A DNA stretch of 64,000 nucleotides from Marichromatium gracile (GTDB lineage Bacteria; Pseudomonadota; Gammaproteobacteria; Chromatiales; Chromatiaceae), in the NCBI RefSeq assembly GCF_004343155.1, contig NZ_SMDC01000003.1, positions 124,001 through 188,000 of the forward strand, in the 5' to 3' direction. Under the pieces are notes generated by a model. The model searched no databases. It had not been told where the DNA came from and worked only from the letters and a program-made list of their open reading frames with translations. Position numbers and translations under genes: made by a program. Below, piece after piece: positions 47,813 through 57,675 of this stretch; within the stretch, counting starts at the first letter, position 1; every line of letters begins with the position of its first letter.

Positions 47813-49192
47813 GTGATGCAGGAATCCGATAACGACATCACGCGGACCCCGTCCGCGACGACGCCCCTGATTGTGCCGCGTCCCGAGCACGGGATCTCGC
47901 GCGCCAACATCAGCGCCAATGCTCTCAAGGTGCTGTACCGGCTCAAGCAGGAGAACTTTCAGGCCCATCTCGTCGGCGGCGGGGTGCGCGACCTGTTGCT
48001 CGGTCACGAGCCCAAGGACTTCGACGTGGCCACCGACGCCACGCCCGAGCAGGTCCGCCAGGTCTTTCGCAACTGTCGGCTGATCGGGCGCCGCTTCCGT
48101 CTCGCCCATGTGCACTTCGGTCGCGAGATCATCGAGGTCGCCACCTTCCGCGGCAACGGTGAGGGTGAGGCGGAGGAGGGCGAGCGCTGTGTCGAGAACG
48201 GCATGATCGTTCGCGACAACGCCTATGGCACCATCGCCGAGGATGCACTGCGGCGCGACTTCACCATCAACGCGCTCTACTACAACATCCAGGACTTCTC
48301 GCTGATCGACTATGCCGATGGCCTGGCCGACCTGCGCGCCGGCAAGCTGCGTCTGATCGGCGATCCGCAACAGCGCTATCGCGAGGATCCGGTGCGGATG
48401 CTGCGGGCGGTGCGCTTTGCCTGCAAGCTCGGCTTCAGCATCGAGGAGGCCACCGAGCGCCCGCTGTTCGAACTCGGTCATCTGCTCGACGGGGTGCCGG
48501 CGGCGCGGCTCTTCGACGAGCTGATCAAGCTCTTCCACGCCGGCTATGGACTCGACGTCTTCGAGAAGCTGCGTCATTATGGCCTCTTCGCGCTGCTCTT
48601 CCCGGATACCGAGGCGGCGCTCGCGTGCGAGGACCATGATTTCCCGATCACCCTGGTCAGCCGCGGTCTCGCCAACACCGATGCGCGCATCCAAGCGGGC
48701 AAGCCGGTCACCCCGGCCTTCCTGTTCGCCGTCCTGTTGTGGGAGCCGGTGCGCGCGGGGGTCGAGCGGATGGTCGCCGAGGGCATGCAGATCAACGAGG
48801 CGATGGTTCAGGTCAGCGCCGAGGTCTGTGTCCGTCAGCAGTCGCGGGTGGCGGTCCCCAAGCGCTTCTCGTTGCCGATGCGCGAGATCTGGGCACTGCA
48901 GCCGCGATTCGAGCAGCGCGAGGGCAAGCGCCCGTTCCGGCTGCTGACCCATCCGCGGTTCCGTGCCGCCTACGATTTCCTGCTGTTGCGTGCCGAGGCC
49001 GGCGAGGTCGATCGGGAGCTGGCCGAGTGGTGGACCCGCTTCCAGGATGCCAGTGGCCAGGAACGGGCGAGCATGGTCGAGGGTGGCGCGCGCCGTCGCC
49101 GGCCACGGCGGCGGCGTCGGCGCAAGTCGGGTGGCGCCAGCAGCAATGGTGGGGGCGAGTCGAGCGCCGGTGCGGCCAAGGGCGCGCAGTAA
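47813..49192 (+). CDS. pcnB: Poly(A) polymerase I
   Basis: Adds poly(A) tails that mark RNA for decay. 459 residues from GTG (ATG at the next codon). Class II nucleotidyltransferase head: LVGGGVRDLLLGHEPKDFDVATDA with the GG and DxD motifs, then RRFRLAHVHF, EDALRRDFTINALYYN, and RYREDPVRMLRAVRFACKLGF. PcnB length and the strongly basic C-terminal tail (RRRRPRRRRRRKSGG) distinguish it from CCA-adding enzymes. The usual folK between pcnB and panB is absent; panB follows after 54 nt. Confidence 0.95.
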   Translation: MMQESDNDITRTPSATTPLIVPRPEHGISRANISANALKVLYRLKQENFQAHLVGGGVRDLLLGHEPKDFDVATDATPEQVRQVFRNCRLIGRRFRLAHVHFGREIIEVATFRGNGEGEAEEGERCVENGMIVRDNAYGTIAEDALRRDFTINALYYNIQDFSLIDYADGLADLRAGKLRLIGDPQQRYREDPVRMLRAVRFACKLGFSIEEATERPLFELGHLLDGVPAARLFDELIKLFHAGYGLDVFEKLRHYGLFALLFPDTEAALACEDHDFPITLVSRGLANTDARIQAGKPVTPAFLFAVLLWEPVRAGVERMVAEGMQINEAMVQVSAEVCVRQQSRVAVPKRFSLPMREIWALQPRFEQREGKRPFRLLTHPRFRAAYDFLLLRAEAGEVDRELAEWWTRFQDASGQERASMVEGGARRRRPRRRRRRKSGGASSNGGGESSAGAAKGAQ

Positions 49193-49246
49193 CGCCGCCG
49201 CCCCGGCCTTTCCTTATTCCGAAGTACCTAGACCCCGGAGTCGCCG

Positions 49247-50050
49247 ATGTCCGCTTCACCGACCACTGTCGCCTCCCTCGCCGCCATGAAGGCACGCGGC
49301 GAGCGGATCGCCGTCCTCACCTGCTATGACGCCACCTTCGCCCGTCTGCTCGACGAGGCCGGGGTCGAGGTGATGCTGGTGGGGGATTCGCTGGGGATGG
49401 TGCTGCAGGGGCACCCGACCACGGTTCCCGTGACCCTCGACCAGATGGTCTATCACACCGCTTGTGTTACCCGGGGATCGAGTCGTGCGCTGGTGGTCGC
49501 GGACCTGCCGTTCATGTCCTACGCCACGCCGGAGCGCGCCCTCGAGAGCGCCTCGCGCCTGATGCAGGAGGGCGGGGCGCAGATGGTCAAGCTCGAGGGC
49601 GGTGAGCCCTATCTCGATACCGTGCGCCAACTGGTCGCGCAGGGTGCGCCGGTGTGCGCCCATCTCGGGCTGCAGCCGCAATCGGTCAACCAGCTCGGAG
49701 GCTATCGCTTCCAGGGGCGCGACCATGCCTCGGCCGAGCGTATCCGCCACGACGCGCTGGCGATGCAGGACGCCGGCGCCTCGCTGCTGGTGCTCGAGTG
49801 CGTTCCCCAGGCGCTCGCCGGCGAGATCGCCCGCACCCTGACCATCCCGGTGATCGGCATCGGCGCCGGGGCCGAGTGCGACGGTCAGGTGCTGGTGCTG
49901 CAGGACATGCTCGGGCTCAACCCGGGGCGCGCGCCCCGCTTCAGTCGCGACTTCACGGTCGCCGGCGGTTCGGTGCGCGGTGCCGTCGACGCCTATGTCG
50001 TCGCGGTGCGCGAGGGCAGCTTCCCGAGCGCTCCCGAGATCGCCTACTAG
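49247..50050 (+). CDS. panB: Ketopantoate hydroxymethyltransferase
   Basis: First committed step of pantothenate synthesis, adding a hydroxymethyl group from methylene-THF to alpha-ketoisovalerate. 267 residues, a TIM barrel. Metal and substrate motifs [22 protein letters not shown] (split), [37 protein letters not shown] are intact. A compact 8-bp hairpin lies exactly at the stop codon. panC follows after an unusually long 317-nt gap. Confidence 0.97.
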   Translation: MSASPTTVASLAAMKARGERIAVLTCYDATFARLLDEAGVEVMLVGDSLGMVLQGHPTTVPVTLDQMVYHTACVTRGSSRALVVADLPFMSYATPERALESASRLMQEGGAQMVKLEGGEPYLDTVRQLVAQGAPVCAHLGLQPQSVNQLGGYRFQGRDHASAERIRHDALAMQDAGASLLVLECVPQALAGEIARTLTIPVIGIGAGAECDGQVLVLQDMLGLNPGRAPRFSRDFTVAGGSVRGAVDAYVVAVREGSFPSAPEIAY

Positions 50051-50069
50051 GTCCACGTACTCGTGGACC
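50050..50069 (+). terminator. 8-bp hairpin at the panB stop
   Basis: GGTCCACG, TACT loop, CGTGGACC: a perfect stem starting on the last base of the panB stop codon. No T-run follows. It may slow or end transcription between panB and panC, or protect the panB message end. Confidence 0.5.
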
Positions 50070-50367
50070 CGGGGCGCGGGCGGAACCCGATCCGCTCGCC
50101 CCTCGCGCCGTCGTCCGGCCGCCGAGCAGCGGCGCCGGCCCCGGTCGCTTCCTGACCCCGACCTCTGCGTCGGGGCCGGCAGCCTTCAGTGCTGCGGGTG
50201 GACATCGCTCCGCGCGGTGTCCGTGTCGTCCAATGGACATTGCCGAATGTCGCGGCGAGCGCGGCGTCGATGACCGATCATTGCCCGATCGGTGCGGCGG
50301 CGTGTCGTGGCGTCTCGCGGGCCCGATCCCGGGTCCCGTACACCGATCTGAACCAACCGAGAGATCA
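50070..50367. other. panB-panC gap
   Basis: About 300 nt with no convincing gene. It includes a small TCCAATGGA dyad near 50231. The AT/GC profile is like the neighbours. panC has GAGAGATCA before its ATG. In most Gammaproteobacteria panB and panC are only a few nt apart, so this gap is unusual. Confidence 0.5.
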
Positions 50368-51213
50368 ATGGAGCGTATCGAGCATCTTCCCAATCTGCGC
50401 GCGCGTCTGGCCGAGTGGCGCGCCGCCGGTGAGCGCATCGCCCTGGTGCCGACCATGGGCAATCTGCACCAGGGCCATCTGACCCTGGTGCGCGCGGCGG
50501 CCGAGCGTGCCGACCGGGTGGTGGCGAGCATCTTCGTCAACCCGCTGCAGTTCGGTCCCGGCGAGGATCTCGATGCCTATCCGCGTACCCCGGAGGCCGA
50601 TCGCGACAAGCTCGCCGCGGGCGGCTGCGATCTGCTCTTCGCGCCGGCGGTGGAGACCATCTATCCCAACGGCCAGACGGGGCAGACCCGGGTCGAGGTG
50701 CCGGGGATCTCGGCGCTGTTTTGTGGCGCCAGCCGTCCCGGTCACTTCGTCGGCGTGGCGACCATCGTCTGCAAGCTGTTCAACATGGTGCAGCCCGACG
50801 TGGCGGTGTTCGGCGAGAAGGACTTCCAGCAGCTGCTGGTGATCCGGCGCATGGTCGAGGACCTGTCGATCCCGGTGGCGATCCATGGTGTCGAGACCGT
50901 GCGCGAACCCGACGGGCTGGCGCGCAGCTCGCGCAATGCCTATCTCACCGCCGCCGAGCGTGAGCGCGCGCCGGCACTCAACCGGGTGCTCGACGAGGCC
51001 GCTGCGGCAGTGCGCGCCGGTCGTCCGTTCGTCGAACTCGAGCTGGCAGCCTGCCGGGCGCTCGAGGCCGAGGGCTTTGCGCCCGAGTACTTCAAGGTCT
51101 GTCGTGCCGCCGATCTCGCGCCGCCGGAGAGCGACGAGCGCGACCTGGTGATCCTCGCCGCCGCACGGCTGGGACGGGCGCGACTGATCGACAATCGCCG
51201 GGTGCGTCGCTGA
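50368..51213 (+). CDS. panC: Pantothenate synthetase
   Basis: Joins pantoate and beta-alanine with ATP. 281 residues. [16 protein letters not shown] near residue 27 has the HxGH nucleotide motif, [20 protein letters not shown] lies near 155, and SSRNAYL near 190 is the KMSKS-like loop. Length matches the family. panD follows after 166 nt. The pathway in the window is panB, panC, panD; panE/ilvC-type ketopantoate reductase is elsewhere. Confidence 0.97.
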   Translation: MERIEHLPNLRARLAEWRAAGERIALVPTMGNLHQGHLTLVRAAAERADRVVASIFVNPLQFGPGEDLDAYPRTPEADRDKLAAGGCDLLFAPAVETIYPNGQTGQTRVEVPGISALFCGASRPGHFVGVATIVCKLFNMVQPDVAVFGEKDFQQLLVIRRMVEDLSIPVAIHGVETVREPDGLARSSRNAYLTAAERERAPALNRVLDEAAAAVRAGRPFVELELAACRALEAEGFAPEYFKVCRAADLAPPESDERDLVILAAARLGRARLIDNRRVRR

Positions 51214-51379
51214 TTCAATGCGCCCGGGGCGTTCGGTCAGGCCGTCTCCGGGCGCGGCGCGTGTCCGATGCTGCGTCGCAGCAGGGGACGCGCTAGACTA
51301 GCCTGGTCATCACATCGAATGTCCGCCGTCGGACGACGGCCGACCTGGTCCCGCTGGGGCCCATCAGAGGATTGGATAC

Positions 51380-51760
51380 ATGCATTTGACCTTGCTGAAG
51401 TGCAAGCTGCATCGCGCTTGCGTGACGCACTCGGAGTTGGACTACGAGGGCTCCTGCGCCATCGACGACGAGCTGCTGGCGCTGGCCGGGATCCGCGAGT
51501 ACGAGCAGATCCAGATCTACAACGTCACCAACGGTGAGCGCTTCACCACCTATGCGATCCGTGCCGAGGCCGGTTCGCGGGTGATCTCGGTCAATGGTGC
51601 GGCGGCGCACAAGGCCGCGCCCGGTGATCGGGTGATCATCTGTGCCTTCGCCACCATGACCGAGGCCGAGGCCGACGCCCACAAGCCGGCGCTGGTCTAT
51701 CTCGACGAGCGCAACCAGGTGCTGCGCACCGGCGATGCCATCCCCGCCCAGGCCGCCTGA
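51380..51760 (+). CDS. panD: Aspartate 1-decarboxylase (pyruvoyl enzyme)
   Basis: Makes beta-alanine for panC. 126 residues as a proenzyme that cleaves itself at Gly-Ser in DYEGSCAID to form the pyruvoyl group on the new alpha chain. [24 protein letters not shown] and [19 protein letters not shown] are highly conserved. It ends 15 nt from the convergent glgA stop. In many Gammaproteobacteria PanD maturation needs PanM/PanZ, which is not visible here. Confidence 0.97.
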   Translation: MHLTLLKCKLHRACVTHSELDYEGSCAIDDELLALAGIREYEQIQIYNVTNGERFTTYAIRAEAGSRVISVNGAAAHKAAPGDRVIICAFATMTEAEADAHKPALVYLDERNQVLRTGDAIPAQAA

Positions 51761-51774
51761 GCCTGGACGCCCGG

Positions 51775-51801
51775 TTCAGGCCGACAGCACGTCGGCCTGA
51801 A
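51775..51801. terminator. 11-bp hairpin at the panD/glgA convergence
   Basis: TTCAGGCCGAC (51775-51785), loop AGCAC, GTCGGCCTGAA (51791-51801). The stem covers the last glgA codons and stop. It lacks a T-run but is perfectly placed between convergent genes, so it may serve both. Confidence 0.55.
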
Positions 51802-53311
51802 CCCCTCTCTCCTCCAGCGCCGCCTCGTAGAGTTGCAGATAGTGCTGCGCGCTGGCCTCCCAGCTGAAGTCCTGCATCATCCCGGTGGTGGCCAGTCTGC
51901 GCCATTGTTCCGGCTGTTCGCGATAGAGACGGCGGGCCTGATCGACCGCGGCGTGCAGCTCCTCGGGCCGCGAGCGCTCGAACAGGAAGCCGGTGGCGGT
52001 GCCCGCGGCGAGCGTCTCGGCATCGACCGGGGTGATGGTGTCGGCCAGACCGCCGGTGCAGTGGGCAATCGGCGGGGTGCCGTAGCGCAGGCTGTAGAGC
52101 TGGTTGAGCCCGCACGGCTCGAAGCGCGAGGGCATCAGGAAGGTGTCGCAGCCGGCTTCGATGCGGTGCGCGCGCATCTCGTCATAACCGATGAGCACGC
52201 CGACCTGGCGCGGATAGGTCCTGGCGACCTCGTGCAGCGCCTGTTCGGTGTGACGATCGCCGACGCCCTGCAGCACCACCTGCACGTTGGCGTCCTGCAG
52301 CAGGTCGGGCAGGATGGCGAGGATCAGGTCCACCCCCTTCTGTTCGACCAGTCGCCCGACATAGCCGAGCAGGAAGGCCTCCTCGTGACGCGGCAGGCCG
52401 AACTCGCGCTGTAGTTCGAGCTTGTTCTCGGTCTTCAGCCCGAAGTGTTCGGCATCGAACTGTTGCAGGATCATCGGATCGGTCTGCGGATCCCACACCC
52501 CATAGTCGATGCCGTTGAGGATGCCGCTGAAGCGTCCGCCGAGCTGGCGCAGCAGCCCGTCGAGGCCGCAGCCGAAGCGCGGCGTGCGGATCTCGTCGGC
52601 ATAGGTCGGGCTGACGGTGTTGACCCGGTCGGAGAAGACGATGCCGCCCTTGATGAAGGACATGCGCTGATGGAACTCGATCCCGGCGACGTTCCACAGC
52701 GCCGCAGGCAGGCCGATGCGATCGAAGGTGGCGCGATCGAACAGCCCCTGGTAGGCGAGGTTGTGGATGGTGAAGACGGTGGCCGGGCGCTCGGGCAGGT
52801 CGTGCATCAGCGCCGGGGTGAGTCCGGTTTGCCAGTCGTTGGCATGCAGCACTTCGGGACGCCAGCCCACCGCCGGCAGCCCCATGGCCAGTTGTGCGAG
52901 GGTGCGGCAGAACAGCAGGAAGCGCTCGGGGTTGTCGCCCCAGTCGCGACCGCTGATATCGGTATAGGGGCTGCCCTCGCGGTGGAAGTAGTCCGGGGCG
53001 TCGACCAGATAGACGGGCAGACCGTGGTCCGGGTGCAGACCCTCGACGATGCGCACGCTGGTGCGCGCGCCGGGGATGCGCAGCTCGCAACGCGTCTTCG
53101 GCTCGAGCAGCTGACGCAGCGCGCTCGGATAGCCGGGCATGATCAGCCGCGCGTCGTGGCCGAGCTGGCGCAGCGCCGCCGGCAGGCTCGCAGCGACGTC
53201 GGCCAGGCCGCCGGTCTTGATCAGCGGGTGCGCCTCGCTGCTCGCCACGAGGATGCGCAGTCCGTCCGGGTCCGGCAGGGCAGGGGAGATCGGGGGAACG
53301 GGGAGTTCCAT
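51776..53311 (-). CDS. glgA: Glycogen synthase (ADP-glucose type)
   Basis: 511 residues, GT5 family. ADP-glucose is the donor. The N-terminal lobe has SSEAHPLIKTGGLADVAASLP (split) with the KTGGL glycine loop, then HANDWQTGLTP and TIHNLAYQG; the C-terminal lobe has GRLVEQKGVDLI and the nucleotide-sugar Glu-containing PSRFEPCGLNQLYSLRYGTPP. It faces zwf across a 110-nt divergent gap. CsrA control of glycogen is typical of the class. Confidence 0.96.
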   Translation of the reverse strand: MELPVPPISPALPDPDGLRILVASSEAHPLIKTGGLADVAASLPAALRQLGHDARLIMPGYPSALRQLLEPKTRCELRIPGARTSVRIVEGLHPDHGLPVYLVDAPDYFHREGSPYTDISGRDWGDNPERFLLFCRTLAQLAMGLPAVGWRPEVLHANDWQTGLTPALMHDLPERPATVFTIHNLAYQGLFDRATFDRIGLPAALWNVAGIEFHQRMSFIKGGIVFSDRVNTVSPTYADEIRTPRFGCGLDGLLRQLGGRFSGILNGIDYGVWDPQTDPMILQQFDAEHFGLKTENKLELQREFGLPRHEEAFLLGYVGRLVEQKGVDLILAILPDLLQDANVQVVLQGVGDRHTEQALHEVARTYPRQVGVLIGYDEMRAHRIEAGCDTFLMPSRFEPCGLNQLYSLRYGTPPIAHCTGGLADTITPVDAETLAAGTATGFLFERSRPEELHAAVDQARRLYREQPEQWRRLATTGMMQDFSWEASAQHYLQLYEAALEERGVQADVLSA

Positions 53312-53421
53312 GAACGGTCCTTGGGCTACGGGCGTCGCGGCGGGAAGTGCCGGGCCCGGCTTGGCAATAGGGTGACAGCCTTCAAATTATCATATTTGTG
53401 CACCAGCGAGATAATCTGCCC

Positions 53422-54891
53422 ATGATCGAACCCTGCATCCTGTTGATCTTCGGGGCCACCGGCAATCTGGTCGAGCACAAGCTGTTGCCCGCGCTCTATG
53501 GGCTGGAGGCGGCCGGGCGGCTGCATCCGGCGACCCGGGTGGTCGGCGTCGGTCGTCGTCCCTGGAGCGATCAGGCGTGGCGCGAGCGGGTCGGTGCCGC
53601 GCTGGCCGAGCGTCGGGTCTGTGAGGACCCGGTGGTGCAGCGTCTGCTCGGGCGACTGCATTTCGTCACCGGCGATCTCGAGCGCGCGGAGGACTTCGAG
53701 CGGCTGGCCGAGCGGTTGCGCGCCCTGCCCGAGGCCCCGGACAATCTGCTGAGCTATCTGGCGATCGCCCCCGAGTTCCACGCCGGGGTCGCTGCGCGGC
53801 TCGCCGCCGCCGGGCTCGCCAGTCGTGCCGGCGGCTGGTCGCGACTGGTGGTGGAGAAGCCCTTCGGGCTCGATCTGGAGGGCGCGCGGTTGCTCGAACG
53901 GCGGTTGCGCGAGGCCTTCCCGGGCGAGGAGATCTATCGCATCGATCACTACCTGGGCAAGAGCACGGTGCAGAACGTGCTCGTGTTCCGCTTCGCCAAT
54001 CTGCTGCTCGAGCCGCTGTGGAATCGCAACTATATCGACCATGTGCAGATCTCCCACGCCGAGTCCCAGGGGATCGGCGCGCGCGCCGGTTTCTACGACG
54101 GGGTCGGCGCGCTGCGCGACATGATCCAGAGCCATCTGCTGCAGCTGCTCACCCTGGTGGCGATGGAGCCGCCGGCGAGCCTCGATGCCGATGCGCTGCG
54201 CGACGAGAAGGTGAAGGTGCTGCGCTCGATCCGGCCGATCGCCCGCGAGGCCGTCCACGCCCACGCGCTGCGCGCCCAGTATGGCGCGGGACGGGTCGGC
54301 GAGACGACGGTGCCGGGCTATCGCGACGAGCCCGGGGTGGCGGCTGAGAGCACCACCGAGACCTATGCCGCGCTCAAGCTCTATATCGACAACTGGCGCT
54401 GGCGCAACGTGCCCTTCTTCCTGCGTACCGGCAAGCGGATGGAGAGCAGCGAGTCGCTGATCGCCATCCGCTTCAAGCACCCGCCCCAGCAGCTCTTCCA
54501 GCACACCGCGATCGAGCGGCTGCGGCCGAACTGGCTGCTGCTCGGCATCCAGCCGCACGAGTGCATGCGCATCGAGCTGCAGGTCAAGCGCCCGGGACTG
54601 GAGCTGCGTACCCAGACCGAGCGGCTCGACGCCAGCAGCTGCGGCCTGCCGCCGGATCATATCGACGCCTACGAGGCGCTGATCCTCGATGCCATCAGCG
54701 GCGATCGTACCCACTTCCTGCGCGCCGACGAGGTCGAGTGGGCGTGGCGGGTGATCGATCCGGTGCTCAAGCGCTGGGCGGTCGAGCGCGACTTCATCCA
54801 TACCTATGCCGCCGGCTCCTGGGGCCCGCCCGAGGCCAGCCGTCTGTTCGACCGCGACGACCAGGACTGGCGCAATGCGCTTGCCGGGTGA
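53422..54891 (+). CDS. zwf: Glucose-6-phosphate dehydrogenase
   Basis: Oxidises glucose 6-phosphate to the lactone, making NAD(P)H. About 489 residues. [20 protein letters not shown] has the Rossmann motif (GATGNL where GATGDL is usual). RIDHYLGK near residue 178 has the catalytic His/Lys set; VEKPFG and RTGKRM are intact. The ATG at 53422 was chosen over a GTG at 53398, and neither has a strong ribosome site. A 36-unit heptad array begins 12 nt after the stop, then pgi. Confidence 0.95.
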   Translation: MIEPCILLIFGATGNLVEHKLLPALYGLEAAGRLHPATRVVGVGRRPWSDQAWRERVGAALAERRVCEDPVVQRLLGRLHFVTGDLERAEDFERLAERLRALPEAPDNLLSYLAIAPEFHAGVAARLAAAGLASRAGGWSRLVVEKPFGLDLEGARLLERRLREAFPGEEIYRIDHYLGKSTVQNVLVFRFANLLLEPLWNRNYIDHVQISHAESQGIGARAGFYDGVGALRDMIQSHLLQLLTLVAMEPPASLDADALRDEKVKVLRSIRPIAREAVHAHALRAQYGAGRVGETTVPGYRDEPGVAAESTTETYAALKLYIDNWRWRNVPFFLRTGKRMESSESLIAIRFKHPPQQLFQHTAIERLRPNWLLLGIQPHECMRIELQVKRPGLELRTQTERLDASSCGLPPDHIDAYEALILDAISGDRTHFLRADEVEWAWRVIDPVLKRWAVERDFIHTYAAGSWGPPEASRLFDRDDQDWRNALAG

Positions 54892-54903
54892 GGGCGGGGG
54901 TCT

Positions 54904-55190
54904 CAGCTACCAGCCGCCAGCCGCCAGCCGCCAGCCGCCAGCCGCCAGCCACCAGCGGTCAGCCACCAGCGGTCACCCACCAGCCGCCAGCCACCAGCGG
55001 TCAGCCACCAGCAGCCAGCCGCCAGCCGCCAGCCACCAGCGGTCAGCCACCAGCGGTCAGCCACCAGCGGTCAGCCGCCAGCGGTCAGCCGCCAGCAGTC
55101 AGCCACCAGCCGCCAGCCGCCAGCCGCCAGCCGCCAGCCGCCAGCCGCCAGCAGCCACCAGCAGCCAGCCACTCGCGATCAGCTGCCAGT
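54904..55190. repeat. Long array of CAGCNNY heptads (36 phased units)
   Basis: From 54904 to 55155, 36 consecutive 7-bp units stay in phase. All but one (CACCCAC) fit CAGCNNY; the commonest are CAGCCGC, CAGCCAC and CAGCGGT, with CAGCCACCAGCGGT alternation as a 14-bp higher-order unit. After a 3-nt insertion a few degenerate units reach 55190. Because 21 bp is seven codons, the array stays open in several frames and joins the pgi frame. Confidence 0.92.
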
Positions 55191-55319
55191 CATGAGCCAC
55201 CCGCGCCAGCCATCGGCCAACGGTCGCCAGCGGGGTCAGCCGCGGCGGTGTCCGCACCCCCATCCGGCGACCCACCGACGGGCGTGCGTTCTGGACGCCC
55301 GTGGTTGAGGATAGGCTGC

Positions 55320-55433
55320 GACTGGAGGCTGGAGGCTGGAGGCTGGAGGCTGATCGCTGGACGCTTCTCCCCCTTCGCGGCTTTGCGGTTCAATCTCCTG
55401 GCCGCTGGCCGCTGGCCGCTGGCCGCTGGCCGC
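55320..55433. repeat. GGAGGCT heptads, core, GGCCGCT heptads before pgi
   Basis: Order on the plus strand: about four GGAGGCT units (55324-55350), a CAGCGAT-type boundary, an inverted core at 55364-55397 (minus GAACCGCAAAGCCGCG), then five GGCCGCT units to 55433. Thus heptads of the same polarity lie on both sides of the core. It ends about 110 nt before the pgi ATG. Confidence 0.88.
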
Positions 55434-55544
55434 CCGACATCGGGTCGTCATCGCGATCCGAGTATGCTGTCGCGGTGTGGTCGCCGGGGCGCGTGGTGTC
55501 GCTGCGGTCGACCGTCCATTCTCACGTTCGCAAGGAGAGTCTGC

Positions 55545-57206
55545 ATGTCGATGATCAGTCACACCCCGCAATGGCAGGCGTTGCAGCAGCACTGGGAGGA
55601 GATGCGCGAGCACCATCTGCGCACCCTGTTCGCGCGCGATCCCGGCCGCGCCGAGCGGATGCGGCTGTCGGTCGCCGGCCTGCACCTGGACTATTCCAAG
55701 AACCTGCTCACCGACGAGACCCTGCGTCTGTTGCTGGAGCTGGCGCGCGCGGCCGACCTGCCCGGCTGGCAGGCGCGTCTCTACGGCGGCGAGCCGATCA
55801 ATGTCACCGAGCATCGCGCGGTGCTGCACATGGCGCTGCGCAACCGCAGCAACCGGCCGATGGTGGTCGATGGCGAGGACGTGATGCCGCTGGTCAACGG
55901 CGTGCTCGCGCGTATCGAGCGCTTCGTCGGCGAGGTGCGCTCGGGGGGCTGGACCGGGCATACCGGGCGGCGCATCAGCGATGTGGTCAATATCGGCATC
56001 GGCGGCTCCAACCTCGGGCCGAAGATGGTGTGCGCCGCGCTCTCGCCCTATTGCAGCGATCAGCTGCGGGTGCACTTCGTCTCCAACGTCGATGCCACCC
56101 ATCTGGTCGAGACGCTGCGCGGGCTCGATCCGGAGACGACGCTGTTCGTGATCGCCTCCAAGACCTTCTCCACCCAGGAGACCATGACCAACGCGTCGAG
56201 CGCGCGCGACTGGTTGCTTGCGGCGCTCGGCGATTCGGGCGCGGTGGCGCGCCATTTCGTCGCCGTCTCCACCAACGCCGAGCGGGTATCGGCCTTCGGC
56301 ATCGATACCGCCAACATGTTCGAGTTCTGGGACTGGGTCGGCGGGCGCTATTCGCTGTGGTCGGCGATCGGGCTGCCGATCGCGCTGGCGGTCGGCTTCG
56401 AGCGCTTCGTCGAGTTGCTCGAGGGCGCGCACGCGATCGACGAGCACCATCGCACCGCACCGCTCGAGCGCAACATGCCGGTGCTGCTCGGACTGATCGG
56501 GGTGTGGTATGCCAACTTCGCCGGGGCGCGCACCCACGCGGTGCTGCCCTACGATCAGTCGCTGCGGCTGCTGCCGGCCTATCTCCAGCAGGGCGACATG
56601 GAGAGCAACGGCAAGCGGGTCGGGCGCGACGGCGAGACCCTCGAGTACACCACCGGTCCGGTGGTCTGGGGCGAGCCCGGCACCGATGGCCAGCATGCCT
56701 TCTACCAGCTCATCCACCAGGGCACCCAGCTGATCCCGGCCGACTTCATCGGCGCCGCGCGCAGCCATCACGAGCTCGGCGATCATCACGACAAGCTGAT
56801 GGCCAACTGCTTCGCCCAGACCGAGGCGCTGATGCGCGGGCGGACCCTGGATGAGGCGCGCGCCGAGCTGCGCGCCGCCGGGCTCTCCGACGAGCGGGTC
56901 GAGGCGCTCGCCCCGCATCGCGTCTTCCCCGGCAACCGCCCGACCAACACCCTGCTGATGGAGCGGCTGACGCCCTTCACCCTGGGCGCGCTGATTGCCC
57001 TCTACGAGCACCGCATCTTCACCCAGGGGGCGATCTGGGGGATCAACTCCTTCGATCAGTGGGGGGTCGAGCTGGGCAAGCAGCTCGCCGGGGTGATCCT
57101 CGGCGAGCTCAAGGACGGGGGCGCGGGCGAGGGGCATGACGCCTCGACCCGTGCACTACTCGAGACCTATCTGCACTTGCGCGGTGCAGTCGAGAGGGGG
57201 CGCTGA
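55545..57206 (+). CDS. pgi: Glucose-6-phosphate isomerase
   Basis: Interconverts glucose 6-phosphate and fructose 6-phosphate. 553 residues. Motifs [39 protein letters not shown], the signature around [13 protein letters not shown], and [11 protein letters not shown] are intact, including the catalytic Glu and His. The ATG at 55545 has AAGGAG 7 nt upstream. The same frame is open far upstream through the heptad array to near 54561, but that part encodes only repeat-derived Pro/Ala/Ser/Gln. Confidence 0.97.
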   Translation: MSMISHTPQWQALQQHWEEMREHHLRTLFARDPGRAERMRLSVAGLHLDYSKNLLTDETLRLLLELARAADLPGWQARLYGGEPINVTEHRAVLHMALRNRSNRPMVVDGEDVMPLVNGVLARIERFVGEVRSGGWTGHTGRRISDVVNIGIGGSNLGPKMVCAALSPYCSDQLRVHFVSNVDATHLVETLRGLDPETTLFVIASKTFSTQETMTNASSARDWLLAALGDSGAVARHFVAVSTNAERVSAFGIDTANMFEFWDWVGGRYSLWSAIGLPIALAVGFERFVELLEGAHAIDEHHRTAPLERNMPVLLGLIGVWYANFAGARTHAVLPYDQSLRLLPAYLQQGDMESNGKRVGRDGETLEYTTGPVVWGEPGTDGQHAFYQLIHQGTQLIPADFIGAARSHHELGDHHDKLMANCFAQTEALMRGRTLDEARAELRAAGLSDERVEALAPHRVFPGNRPTNTLLMERLTPFTLGALIALYEHRIFTQGAIWGINSFDQWGVELGKQLAGVILGELKDGGAGEGHDASTRALLETYLHLRGAVERGR

Positions 57207-57675
57207 GGGATCGCCGGGGGTGAGCGATCGGGCGCCGGCGCGTTGAATCGCGCTGGGTGTCGCCCAACCTTCTCCTCTGAGGTGGTGGTCGCGGGGCGTT
57301 CGGTGGCGGGGCCTTGGCCTTCGCCCCGGTTGCGATCACCCCGACCGGCGCCCGTCGTGTCCGGCCCGGTCGCCGCCTGACTGGCGTGGCGTATCCGTCG
57401 AGACGGACGCGGGGCATGTTCCGCTCCATGCACCGAACAGATGCAGCGATCGAACCCGGATCCATCACCTGGGTCTCAGGCCTTGATCGCCGCTGTCATT
57501 GATGGCCCGGTTCTCACAGGTCGTCCCAGGTGCTCCAGCAACGGACGCTGGTTGATGGCCTGAATCTTGCGCTCCACCTGGAGGCTCTTGTGTTCCGTCC
57601 TGCCCGCCCCGAGCCTCCGGCAGAGCCGGAGCCGGATCGAGCAGGCACACTCAGGTTCCGAGGAGAGGTAAGTCT
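57207..57675. other. pgi-prkA intergenic region
   Basis: 469 nt with no gene-like frame. The left part (57207-57480) is GC-rich and shows no heptad unit. The right part has a candidate sigma54 promoter at 57556-57570 and ends with AGGAGAGGTAAGTCT before the prkA ATG, a strong ribosome site. Confidence 0.5.
57556..57570 (+). promoter_or_regulatory. Candidate sigma54 promoter for prkA operon
   Basis: TGGCCTGAATCTTGC: -24 TGGC and -12 TTGC with the 11-nt offset of RpoN promoters, about 105 nt upstream of prkA. In E. coli yeaGH is under NtrC/sigma54 and sigmaS. No NtrC site was identified, and chance matches occur in GC-rich DNA. Confidence 0.4.

Noticed and set aside
54904..55190. CRISPR array
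   Set aside because: Units are 7 bp with no unique spacers and no cas genes nearby.
54561..55544. Upstream extension of the pgi reading frame
   Set aside because: The frame is open only because 21 bp of heptads equals seven codons; it overlaps zwf in another frame and adds nothing like Pgi. The ATG at 55545 has a strong ribosome site.
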